Of a stretch of DNA of 41,158 nt, positions 1 to 7,298 are shown piece after piece. Both the position numbers and the translations under genes were made by a program. Below the pieces are notes generated by a model, which saw nothing but the letters and a program-made list of their open reading frames with translations, did no database searches and had not been told where the DNA came from. Numbering within the stretch: position 1 is the first letter of the stretch; the number at the start of each line of letters is the position of its first letter. Source of the DNA: an uncultured Phascolarctobacterium sp. (lineage in GTDB: Bacteria; Bacillota; Negativicutes; Acidaminococcales; Acidaminococcaceae); contig NZ_CAJMEH010000013.1 of assembly GCF_905212365.1 (NCBI RefSeq), positions 1 to 41,158 on the forward strand, in the 5' to 3' direction.

Positions 1-472
1 CAGCCTCCGCACGCAGCTGCTGCCACTCCTCGTCCGTATGGGCAGGAAAGCGAAACTCCTTAGGCCGCTCGCCCGTACCCTGGCCGAAAAAGTAGCGGCT
101 GTAAATATGCCCGCCTACGCGGCAGGCAATGCCATAGCCGTCCTGATCGCGTTCAAAGCGCACATTGGCTTCCGTACCGCTCATCGGCCCGGCCTCCGTC
201 ATTAAATAGGAATCAAAATGCTCCTTGGTCAGCGGATAAATATTAGCGCCGCCAAAGGCCTTGTCGCTTCGGGAAAAGCGGTACAGCAGTTCCAGACGGC
301 CTTCGTTTTCACGAATCAGAATATTTTCTCCGTTGCCGTAATAAAAGCCCAGAATATGCTTCACATCCTTGGGCGCATCCGGCGGCACTGCAGCCAACGC
401 ATTAAGACAGCCCGTTTGGGCATACAAAAGCAGACCGGCGACAAGTCCGGTCAAAAAATTTTGCAGCTTCAT
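1..472 (-). CDS. Exported protein, N-terminal part (possible D-Ala-D-Ala dipeptidase-like), truncated by window edge
   Basis: The gene starts at an ATG whose first base is also the last base of the upstream nitrilase stop codon (TAATG), so the two are translationally coupled. It runs off the left edge after about 157 codons. Residues 1-28 form a signal-peptide-like segment: a short charged start, a Leu/Val-rich core and ALAA as a possible signal peptidase site. The mature part (GFYYGNGENILIRE, LELLYRF, YPLTKEHFDSYL, ANVRFERDQDGYGI) looks from memory like the beta-rich N-terminal region found in front of VanX/M15-type dipeptidase or serine hydrolase domains in related anaerobes. The catalytic part lies outside the window, so that assignment is a guess. 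That it encodes an exported protein is much safer. Confidence 0.6.
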   Translation of the reverse strand, partial: MKLQNFLTGLVAGLLLYAQTGCLNALAAVPPDAPKDVKHILGFYYGNGENILIRENEGRLELLYRFSRSDKAFGGANIYPLTKEHFDSYLMTEAGPMSGTEANVRFERDQDGYGIACRVGGHIYSRYFFGQGTGERPKEFRFPAHTDEEWQQLRAEA

Positions 473-1248
473 TATTGGATCAACTCCTTGCGCACATCGG
501 CTAAAGCGTTAAGCCTGCCGCGCACCCTGGCAATATCTGCCAAATCGATGGTACAAGAAACGATTTCCTCCTCCATACCCGCTTCCGCAAGAATTTTGCC
601 GCTGGGAGCAATAACCATGGAATGCCCGTAAAAAGGCGCACCCTTAAAGGAACCGGCGCAATTTACGGCAGCCACGAAGATATGGTTTTCCGCCGCTCTG
701 GCCTGAGCCAAAAGGCGCCAAATATCGCCGCGGGCTTCGGGCCATTCCGCAGGGCAGAAGATGATCTGCGCTCCCTGCAGCGCCAAATGGCGGTACAGCT
801 CAGGGAAGCGCAAATCATAGCAAATTGTTGAACCGCAGCACAAGCCGTCCAGCTCGAAGGCTTGAAAATTACTGCCGGGCGCAAAAAATCTTTCCTCATT
901 AAAAAGGCCGAAAAGATGCGCCTTATCGTACATATTAACAATGCCGCCATCCTTAGCGATGGCAACGGAGGTATTATAAATCTTACCGCCGCGGCGCATG
1001 GGCACCGAACCGGCGATAATAGCGCACTGCTTTTCCGCAGCCAGCCGCTGCAATTCCCCGATAACGGGAGAAGCAGGCTCTTCCGCCTCCTCCGCCAGAT
1101 GGCCAAGGCTGTAGCCGGTTGTCCATACCTCCGGCAGTACCAGCAGATCGTGGTCAGCCGCAGCGCTGCGCGCCAGCTGCAAGCCATGGGCCACATTGGC
1201 CGCTTTATTCTTTTCCAGAATTTCTAGCTGCAGCAGGGCGATTTTCAT
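472..1248 (-). CDS. Carbon-nitrogen hydrolase (nitrilase superfamily, omega-amidase-like)
   Basis: This 258-residue cytosolic protein has the full nitrilase-superfamily catalytic triad in order: Glu40 (LPEVWTTGY), Lys109 (YDKAHLFG) and Cys143 (STICYDLRFPELYR). The length and the CYDLRFPELYR signature fit the omega-amidase/Nit2/YafV branch, which hydrolyses alpha-keto acid amides or deaminated glutathione rather than nitriles. Substrate cannot be fixed from sequence. Its ATG overlaps the stop of the upstream YqeG gene by four bases (ATGA type), and its stop overlaps the next gene's start, so it is in the middle of a tight operon headed by the two-component system. Confidence 0.9.
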   Translation of the reverse strand: MKIALLQLEILEKNKAANVAHGLQLARSAAADHDLLVLPEVWTTGYSLGHLAEEAEEPASPVIGELQRLAAEKQCAIIAGSVPMRRGGKIYNTSVAIAKDGGIVNMYDKAHLFGLFNEERFFAPGSNFQAFELDGLCCGSTICYDLRFPELYRHLALQGAQIIFCPAEWPEARGDIWRLLAQARAAENHIFVAAVNCAGSFKGAPFYGHSMVIAPSGKILAEAGMEEEIVSCTIDLADIARVRGRLNALADVRKELIQ

Positions 1249-1763
1249 AATACGCGCTCCTTAGGCATCATATTGTTGCTTTGCAGACGGCCTGCGAAGA
1301 ATTTTTCCAGCTTGCGGGTGCAGCGGGTAATAAAATGCTCTTTGCCGCCTAAGGATTCCACCCAAACTACCGGGTGTCCGGCAATTTTGGCTCCCAAAAC
1401 GTCGGTCATCAGCTGATCGCCGATGAACAGAATCTTACCGCCGCCCATAGCTTTGGTAATCTGCTTGTAAGCCATCGGCATCGGTTTAGCCGCACGCATA
1501 ATAGTGCCCAGTCCGGTTTGGCGGGTAATGCCTTTAATACGGTCACCGCCGTTATTGGAAATGAGCGCTACGTTAATGCCAACCTGGTGCAGCTGGCGAA
1601 TCCAGGTCATGGCGCGGGGGCCGACTAAATTTTTGTCGCGCGGCAGCAAAGTGTTATCGATATCGACAACAATCTTCATATAGCCGTTGCGTTTCAGCCA
1701 TTTAGCGGAAATGTCAAATAAGCTTTTTACTCTGTAATCGGGACATACATACTCTAAAATCAT
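1245..1763 (-). CDS. YqeG-family HAD phosphatase (subclass IIIA)
   Basis: This 172-residue protein carries the HAD motifs in order. Motif I is DIDNTLLP with nucleophile Asp34 and acid/base Asp36, motif II is the SNN at about 69-71, the motif III lysine lies in RAAKPMP, and motif IV is GDQLMTD near 115. YqeG proteins are widespread in Firmicutes. Relatives (yeast Gep4) dephosphorylate phosphatidylglycerophosphate, so a role in phosphatidylglycerol synthesis is a reasonable inference. No phosphatidylglycerophosphate synthase gene lies in the window. The gene overlaps the histidine kinase stop by four bases (ATGA), as part of the same operon. Confidence 0.9.
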   Translation of the reverse strand: MILEYVCPDYRVKSLFDISAKWLKRNGYMKIVVDIDNTLLPRDKNLVGPRAMTWIRQLHQVGINVALISNNGGDRIKGITRQTGLGTIMRAAKPMPMAYKQITKAMGGGKILFIGDQLMTDVLGAKIAGHPVVWVESLGGKEHFITRCTRKLEKFFAGRLQSNNMMPKERVL

Positions 1764-3307
1764 ACTACCTTATCCTTTGGAAATTTTATTTCAAATGCGG
1801 TACCAGACCCGCATTTGCTGATTACTTCGGCGCTGGCGCCGTGGACGCGGATAATCTCCTTGGCGATGGCCAGCCCCAAACCCGTACCCGGAGTACTGCG
1901 GCAATGAGATTTTTCCACCTTATAAAACCGTTCCCAAATAAAGGGAATATCGGCTTCGGGAATCCCCTTGCCTTGGTCCTTAACGGTCAGCAGCACGCTG
2001 CCATCCTCAAGCTTATTCGCTCCTATTGATACAGTACCATTTTCTGGCGAATATTTCAAGGCATTATCGCCTAAAATAATAATTAACTGTACCATTTGAT
2101 CGCCGTCGCCTAAAATTTTAATACTTTCATCGACATGCACGTTAAAAATAACGCGGCGCTTGACCGCCTTAACGCTCAATTTTTCGGCGACATTACGGAT
2201 AATAACCGCCAACGGCAGCTCCTCCATATTATTAGTCGTCAGCGGATCGCTTGATTCCAGGCGGCTGATATCCAGCAGCTCGCGCACCATGCGCTCCAGA
2301 CGCACTGTTTCTTCATTGATCAGCGTTCGATAACGCTGCAAAACCTCAGGAGCCGTCACCATACCGTCGCTGATAGCTTCGTTATAGCCGCGGATAATCG
2401 TAATCGGCGTCCGCAACTCGTGGGATACGTTAGCGACAAAGTCGCGGCGGATTTTTTCCGTGCGCTCCATTTTAGCGATATAATCGCTTAAATCCTTGCC
2501 TAAGGAGTTCAGCGCTTTCGCCAAATCGGCAATTTCGTCCTCTCCCTTCACTATAAGGCGGCGGGAATAATCGCCCAACGCCATGGCCGTAGCGCATTCC
2601 TTCATTTCCAGCACCGGCTTAATAATCAGACCAGAAAGCTTCTTCACGAGGAACAGGCTGAGCAGAATCGCCATAATACCCACGATCATTATATAAACAT
2701 AAACATTGCGCAGAAATTTTTCAAACCCGCTCAAGGGCTCAATCATTAAAATAGCGCCCGTGTTTCCCGTTGGGATTCTGTAGGGCACGCCTACCAAAAT
2801 AACCTGCTCCTTGTAATAGGGATGATAAATCTGCGACTGAAAGGATTTTCCTGCATAAATATCGTGCAGAATAATTTTTACCCGATAAGAAATGTTGCTG
2901 CCTTTAATATCCTGATCCAGCTTAATAGCGCTGTGTTGCAGTTCGCTTTCCGACGGCGCGCCGTATTTCAGGTACTGCCGCAGGGGATCGGTTTCGTCAG
3001 CCTTTTCCGGCCCATCGTAATAGGAGGCGGCGATCAGCTCGTACTTATCATTATACAGCCAGATGCGCGCGCCCACCAGACGGTCGACGGCAATAATATA
3101 GCGGTACAGCATATTCTTATCATCCATGCGGATAAAGGCCTCGATGGTCTCGCCCATTTCGTGACCCTTTTCGGCCAGCTCCTGCTCCTTGATCTCAAAG
3201 AAATAATCTGCGACCAGATAGGATATACCTGCCGTAACACCGACAACGATGATAACGATGATAACCATAAAGCTATACATCAGGCGGGTACTAAGTGACT
3301 TTCCCAT
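1760..3307 (-). CDS. Membrane sensor histidine kinase (PhoR/WalK-like)
   Basis: This is a 515-residue transmembrane kinase. TM1 spans about residues 11-33, followed by an extracytoplasmic sensor domain (about 34-200), TM2 (about 202-222), and a HAMP linker (about 222-275) containing KPVLEMKECATAMALGDYS. The HisKA domain has the phosphoacceptor His296 in VSHELRTPIT. The ATPase domain has an N box (GDNALKYS, Asn415), a G1 box (DQGKGIP, 444-450), an F box (WERFYKV) and a G2 box (GTGLGLA). It starts three bases after the response regulator stop, so the two form a cognate pair. The architecture matches the PhoR/WalK/ResE group. The signal sensed is unknown. Confidence 0.93.
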   Translation of the reverse strand: MGKSLSTRLMYSFMVIIVIIVVGVTAGISYLVADYFFEIKEQELAEKGHEMGETIEAFIRMDDKNMLYRYIIAVDRLVGARIWLYNDKYELIAASYYDGPEKADETDPLRQYLKYGAPSESELQHSAIKLDQDIKGSNISYRVKIILHDIYAGKSFQSQIYHPYYKEQVILVGVPYRIPTGNTGAILMIEPLSGFEKFLRNVYVYIMIVGIMAILLSLFLVKKLSGLIIKPVLEMKECATAMALGDYSRRLIVKGEDEIADLAKALNSLGKDLSDYIAKMERTEKIRRDFVANVSHELRTPITIIRGYNEAISDGMVTAPEVLQRYRTLINEETVRLERMVRELLDISRLESSDPLTTNNMEELPLAVIIRNVAEKLSVKAVKRRVIFNVHVDESIKILGDGDQMVQLIIILGDNALKYSPENGTVSIGANKLEDGSVLLTVKDQGKGIPEADIPFIWERFYKVEKSHCRSTPGTGLGLAIAKEIIRVHGASAEVISKCGSGTAFEIKFPKDKVV

Positions 3308-3310
3308 GAA

Positions 3311-4009
3311 CTATTTATCCTTGATCTCGAATTTATAGCCTACGCCCCAGATAGTGGTAATGTCCCACGTAGAATCGGGGGGAATGTTAAGTTTTTGCCT
3401 GATGCGTTTAATATGGGTATCCACCGTGCGCGTATCGCCGTAGTAGGAATAACCCCAGATAGTTTCCAGCAGCTGATTGCGGGAAAAGGCCTTGCCGGGA
3501 TTGGAAGCCAGACACCATAAAAGCTCCATTTCTTTCGTGGTAAAGGTCATTTTATTGCCAAAGGCAGTAACCTGATATTGGTCCATGTCGATAATCAAGC
3601 CGTCGTAAGTAATGCGCGAAACGTCGCCGTTCTTTTCCTGAGTGCCGGTGCGGCGCAGCACGGCCTTCACGCGGGCCACTACCTCGCGGGAATTGAAGGG
3701 CTTGGTAATATAATCGTCCGCGCCGATTTCCAAACCGGCGATACGGTCGTCGTCCTCGTCCTTAGCCGTTACCATAATGATCGGCAGCTCGCTCATTTTG
3801 CGCACCTGCTTGCACACCTCGATACCGTCCAGAACGGGCATCATAATATCTAAAAGCAGGATATCGGGCTTTTCAGACTGCACCTTCAAAATAGCGGCGG
3901 CGCCGTCCTCGGCTTCAATAACCTCAAAGCCCTCTTTCTCAAAATATATGCGCAGGATCTCCCTAATCTGCGCTTCATCATCAGCAATTAAAATCTTTTG
4001 CTTTGCCAT
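3311..4009 (-). CDS. OmpR/PhoB-family response regulator
   Basis: The chosen start gives MAKQKILIADDE and a 232-residue protein. An AGGAG lies 8 bases before this ATG, whereas the two upstream in-frame ATGs (to 4027) have no suitable ribosome binding site. The receiver domain has the acidic pocket Asp10/Asp11, phosphoacceptor Asp54 (LLLDIMMP), Thr81 and Lys103 (ITKPF). A winged-helix DNA-binding domain follows (about 130-232), with the GYSYYGDTRTVDTHIKRIR recognition-helix region typical of PhoB/PhoP/WalR regulators. It is the first gene of an operon with the kinase, YqeG, nitrilase and an exported protein. TTYACA repeats upstream suggest autoregulation. Confidence 0.93.
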   Translation of the reverse strand: MAKQKILIADDEAQIREILRIYFEKEGFEVIEAEDGAAAILKVQSEKPDILLLDIMMPVLDGIEVCKQVRKMSELPIIMVTAKDEDDDRIAGLEIGADDYITKPFNSREVVARVKAVLRRTGTQEKNGDVSRITYDGLIIDMDQYQVTAFGNKMTFTTKEMELLWCLASNPGKAFSRNQLLETIWGYSYYGDTRTVDTHIKRIRQKLNIPPDSTWDITTIWGVGYKFEIKDK

Positions 4010-4046
4010 AATCATCACTCCTGACATCTACATGATGTTGTTATTT

Positions 4047-4055
4047 ATTATAACA
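4047..4055 (-). promoter_or_regulatory. Extended -10 promoter for the two-component operon
   Basis: On the minus strand there is a TG-T-TATAAT extended -10 element (TATAAT at 4052-4047) about 38 bases before the response-regulator start. No TTGACA-like -35 sits at the usual distance, which fits an extended -10 or an activator-dependent promoter. Confidence 0.55.
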
Positions 4056-4080
4056 CAAAATGATGTAAGCTTTAGCCACG

Positions 4081-4097
4081 TTCACAAAAGATTTACA
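4081..4097. promoter_or_regulatory. PhoP/PhoB-box-like direct repeat (TTCACA / TTTACA)
   Basis: TTCACA (4081-4086) and TTTACA (4092-4097) are spaced exactly 11 bp apart, and a third related TTCACG lies at 4121. PhoB/PhoP-type regulators bind TT(A/C/T)ACA repeats with about one-helical-turn spacing. The site lies just upstream of the -10 of an operon encoding such a regulator, which suggests autoregulation. It has not been tested, and two hexamers can occur by chance in an AT-rich spacer. Confidence 0.35.
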
Positions 4098-4146
4098 TAA
4101 ATATGGCTATTTTATCAAAATTCACGTCAAAAACGAGTTTTGTCCA

Positions 4147-4872
4147 TTAAAATACGGGCCGAAAGCTTTTTAATACCTGCTCGCGCCGCTTCCAGTCAGG
4201 CAAATAGGTGTCCAGCGTTCGTTTAAAAGCCGGGCTGTGATTGGGCACTAAAAGATGCGCCAGCTCATGCACCACAATCAGCTCCAGACAGGGCTGCGGC
4301 CAGCAGGCCAGCAAAATATTCAGGGTAACGGCCCCCGTCCGCACGTTGCAGCTGCCCCACAGGCTTTTCATCTGGCGCAGGCGCAGCTCCGTATAACGCA
4401 CACCCATGCGCTGCTGCCATTGATGCAGCAGCGGCAGCGCAGCCTGCTCCGTCAGCCGCTTATACAAGTTTTTGACCGTAGCCGCCTGCCGCTCGCCATC
4501 CAGCGAACTACGCACATATAAATTAACCCTGTCCGGCAGCACCTGCATCCTGCGCGCTCCCGCATCCTCAATGAATCTGACCGGCAGCCGCCGCCCCCAC
4601 AGGTAAAGCGAGCGTCCGTCAAAGGGCAGCGACATATCATAGCGCAACAGGCGGCGCGGCGTACTTTCCAAAGCCGTGGCCTTCTCCCGCAGCCAGGACA
4701 AATGCTCCTCTAAAAAGCGTTTAACCGACCGCTTGTCAATAGCCGCAGGCACCGACAGGCAAATGCTGCCGTCAGGCTTCAGGCGCAGAGTAAGGTTTTT
4801 AACGTCCTTATACTGCACCAGCACGGCAAATTCTGCCAGTCCTACCCGTTCCTCCTTATATATTCTGCTCAC
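4147..4872 (-). CDS. YgjP/SprT-like zinc metalloprotease (DUF45)
   Basis: This is a 241-residue cytosolic protein. A zincin motif HELAH at 202-206 in VVHELAHLLVPNHSPAF, with His212 as probable third ligand, follows the family hallmark MKSLWGSCN (about 168-176). This arrangement defines the YgjP-like metallopeptidase (DUF45/M48-related) family, whose substrates are poorly known and which is often linked with restriction or stress functions. The length is normal. The start overlaps the stop of the YhaM-like gene by four bases, so it is the last gene of the ABC-TrmK-Nif3-YhaM run. About 120 bp of AT-rich regulatory DNA separates it from the two-component operon. Confidence 0.88.
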   Translation of the reverse strand: MSRIYKEERVGLAEFAVLVQYKDVKNLTLRLKPDGSICLSVPAAIDKRSVKRFLEEHLSWLREKATALESTPRRLLRYDMSLPFDGRSLYLWGRRLPVRFIEDAGARRMQVLPDRVNLYVRSSLDGERQAATVKNLYKRLTEQAALPLLHQWQQRMGVRYTELRLRQMKSLWGSCNVRTGAVTLNILLACWPQPCLELIVVHELAHLLVPNHSPAFKRTLDTYLPDWKRREQVLKSFRPVF

Positions 4873-5804
4873 AGCTTCTCCATCAGCAGGTTGCGGCCCA
4901 GCATACGGTTATATTCCCACGCGCCCTTGCCCTCGCGCTGCTCAAACTGGTTCATAACGGCGTTGATCTCGTCGGCATAGTGAACGATGAAGGCCTCGCG
5001 GGTAGCGCAGGCCACAGGCGAACCCTTTTCGTTATCCCCGTGATGGGACAGCAAAATATGCTGCAGCTGCTCCAACCGGCTGGCAGGAATGCGCAGCTTA
5101 GCCGCCGCCTCCTGCACCATAAGGCTGGTCATGGCTATATGCCCCATAAAGCGGCCTTCGTTAGTATAAGGGAAGCCTATCTGCGAGGAAATTTCCCTGA
5201 TTTTGCCCAAATCATGCAGCAGCGCTCCGGCAATAATCAAGTCCTTATCCACGCCCTCAATCTGGCCTGCCAGGGCTACGGCCAGATCTGTCACATCCAC
5301 AGAATGCTGCAGCAAGCCGCCGATATAAGCGTGGTGCAACCGCGTGCCTGCCGGATTGCTGACAAATGCCTCGTAGGTATTGCCGCTGAAAATAGTTTCC
5401 AGCAGCATGCGCAGCCCGGGAGTACGCACCGCCTTAATATAATTAGCCAGCTTATTTTTATAAGCCTGCACGTCAAAATCGCCGTGGGGCAGCAAATTGC
5501 TGATATCGTCCTCCGGCACCAGATCTTCCAGGCGCTGCACAATAACCTGCAAGCTCATATCGTTGGCAAATTTATTGATATCCACCGCGCCGCCTATCAT
5601 AAAAGCGGCCGGGCCCTCCAAATCGCGCATTTTATCCACCAGCACGGCGTCAAAGCAGATAAAGGGAATGCGACCGCTGTTGTCCTCCAGCAGCCCGCGG
5701 GCAAATACGCCGCCGTTAGAGGAATTACCTACCTTCTGTACCCGCACCAAAACAGCCTGACAGATTTTCGTACCTGCTTTAAAATTACTTATCACTTGCT
5801 TCAC
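4869..5804 (-). CDS. yhaM: 3'-5' exoribonuclease YhaM family (OB-fold plus HD domain)
   Basis: This is a 311-residue protein. The N-terminal OB-fold-like region (about 15-95) contains CQAVLVRVQKVGNSSNGGVFARG, shown here only in part as the start of a nucleic-acid-binding barrel. The C-terminal HD phosphohydrolase domain has conserved metal ligands: His167 (LLQHSVDV), His197-Asp198 (LLHDLGKI), His222 (MGHIAM), His254-His255 (LLSHHGD) and Asp278 (VHYADEINA). YhaM degrades RNA and single-stranded DNA from the 3' end. It lies eleven bases downstream of the Nif3-like gene. Confidence 0.9.
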   Translation of the reverse strand: MKQVISNFKAGTKICQAVLVRVQKVGNSSNGGVFARGLLEDNSGRIPFICFDAVLVDKMRDLEGPAAFMIGGAVDINKFANDMSLQVIVQRLEDLVPEDDISNLLPHGDFDVQAYKNKLANYIKAVRTPGLRMLLETIFSGNTYEAFVSNPAGTRLHHAYIGGLLQHSVDVTDLAVALAGQIEGVDKDLIIAGALLHDLGKIREISSQIGFPYTNEGRFMGHIAMTSLMVQEAAAKLRIPASRLEQLQHILLSHHGDNEKGSPVACATREAFIVHYADEINAVMNQFEQREGKGAWEYNRMLGRNLLMEKL

Positions 5805-5815
5805 CTTCTATATTC

Positions 5816-6601
5816 TTAAACATGCCGAAGCAGCAGCGTTTCCTGCGCTACCTTTAAAACTACATTCCAATTTTTTTCTGCAAAGCGCAGCGAAAGCCTG
5901 TCGGCCAAATCCTCCAGCACCGGCCATTCTGTAGCCTGATGCCCCGCGTCGATAATATTCAGTCCGCTGAAAACCGCCTGCTGCGCCGTATGATATTTAA
6001 CGTCGCCGGTCACCAGCGTATCGGCGCCCTTAGCCAAAGCTATCTCCGCCAAATCTGCGCCCGCGCCGCCGCAGACGGCTACCCTTTTAACTTTGCGCCC
6101 TGCGTCGCCCACAACCACATAATCAGCCCGCAGCGCTGCTTTTACAAAGGCTGCGAACTCGTTCAGGCTGCAGGGCTCCACGCTGCCTATACGTCCCAAG
6201 CCGGTTTGGCTGTCCAGCACATCGTCGTCGGCAATGCGCAGCCGCTTAACCAAAGAATCGTTGACGCCCTGCGCCACGCAGTCCAGATTAGTATGCGCGC
6301 TGTACACGGCAACGCCCTTTTCCGCCAGCTGTAAAAGCAGCTCCTGCTGCCAGCCCGCGTCCGTAATGCGTCCCAGCTTATGGAAAATCGCCGGATGATG
6401 GGTCAGCAGCATATCAGCTTTATAGTCAACAGCCTGCTTCACCGTCTCCTCCGTCATATCCAAAGCCAGCAGCAGCCTGCGCACCGGCCTGTCGCCGCGC
6501 CCCAGCATCAGTCCTATATTATCCCAATCCTCGGCCAGCTGCGGCGGAGCTATTTCCTCCAAAAGCCGGACCATATCCTTGACCGTAACCTGTGTTTTCA
6601 C
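5816..6601 (-). CDS. Nif3-like dinuclear metal-centre protein (DUF34, YqfO/YbgI family)
   Basis: This 261-residue protein has the metal-binding signatures of the Nif3/DUF34 family: LLTHHPAIFHK (His68/His69), SAHTNLDC (His103) and the C-terminal GHQATEWPVLE. The family forms toroidal hexamers with a dinuclear metal site. It has been labelled GTP cyclohydrolase I type 2, but the physiological activity is uncertain. The short form without the PII-like insert of B. subtilis YqfO is present. Its ATG overlaps the trmK stop (6598-6601). The trmK-nif3 pairing is strongly conserved in Firmicutes and supports both calls. Confidence 0.92.
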   Translation of the reverse strand: MKTQVTVKDMVRLLEEIAPPQLAEDWDNIGLMLGRGDRPVRRLLLALDMTEETVKQAVDYKADMLLTHHPAIFHKLGRITDAGWQQELLLQLAEKGVAVYSAHTNLDCVAQGVNDSLVKRLRIADDDVLDSQTGLGRIGSVEPCSLNEFAAFVKAALRADYVVVGDAGRKVKRVAVCGGAGADLAEIALAKGADTLVTGDVKYHTAQQAVFSGLNIIDAGHQATEWPVLEDLADRLSLRFAEKNWNVVLKVAQETLLLRHV

Positions 6602-7281
6602 CTTTGCAGCACCTCCAATGCGGCTAACAAAGCCTGCAGCTCCTGATATTTAGCGCTAACGCGCGCTTTTTCGCTACGCTCCATATTAGTCAAAAGCTGG
6701 CGGCAGCCGTTAATCTGTCTTGCCAGCTGCTGCGCCAGCAAACGATGCCCCTTACGCAGCAGCACCGGCCCCACCGCGTACTCCGCAGCGGAATAAGCCT
6801 TGTCCTGTCCCGGTCTGGCGCAGATAATTTCGTAAAAATGCGGCGGATCGTCCACCAGCTCCTCGTCCGTCAGCTGCCAGCCGTTTGCCGTCAGCCATTG
6901 GCGCAGTCCGGCGGCTCCTGCCATGGGCTGCAACACCAGCAGCTTGGCAGAACGGGCAATTTCCGGCGCAGCGGCCAAAATACTGCTGATCGTACTGCCG
7001 CCCATACCGGCTATCACAATGCAATCAGCCTCGCCCGGCTGCAAAACCTCCAGCCCGCTGCCCTGGCGTACCTCCACACTATCCTGCAAACCATGCATGG
7101 CTACGGTAGTACGGGCAGCCATACACGGCCCTGCCGCAATATCGCCTGCCACCGCCCGGCTGATACGCCCCTGCTGCAGCAGCCACACCGGCAAATAAGC
7201 GTGATCCGTACCAATGTCGGCCAGCACGCTGCCCGCAGGCACCAAACGACCTATTGTTTCCAAGCGTTCACCTATCTTCAT
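6598..7281 (-). CDS. trmK: tRNA (adenine-22-N1)-methyltransferase TrmK
   Basis: This is a 227-residue SAM-dependent methyltransferase. Motif I is ADIGTDHAYLPVWLL (about 21-35), followed by VAGDIAAGPC, the VIAGMGGSTIS catalytic-site loop and LVLQPMAG. A helical C-terminal arm (about 170-227) with MERSEKARVSAKYQELQ presumably contacts tRNA. TrmK makes m1A22 in tRNA in Gram-positive lineages. The pairing with the Nif3-like gene immediately downstream is the usual context. Seventeen bases separate it from the ABC transporter gene. Confidence 0.93.
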   Translation of the reverse strand: MKIGERLETIGRLVPAGSVLADIGTDHAYLPVWLLQQGRISRAVAGDIAAGPCMAARTTVAMHGLQDSVEVRQGSGLEVLQPGEADCIVIAGMGGSTISSILAAAPEIARSAKLLVLQPMAGAAGLRQWLTANGWQLTDEELVDDPPHFYEIICARPGQDKAYSAAEYAVGPVLLRKGHRLLAQQLARQINGCRQLLTNMERSEKARVSAKYQELQALLAALEVLQR

Positions 7282-7298
7282 GCTAATCTCCTAATATG

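Noticed and set aside
3034..3246. Other short antisense or alternative-frame ORFs such as this one inside the kinase gene
   Set aside because: They lie wholly inside genes with clear domain evidence and show no start signal or homology.
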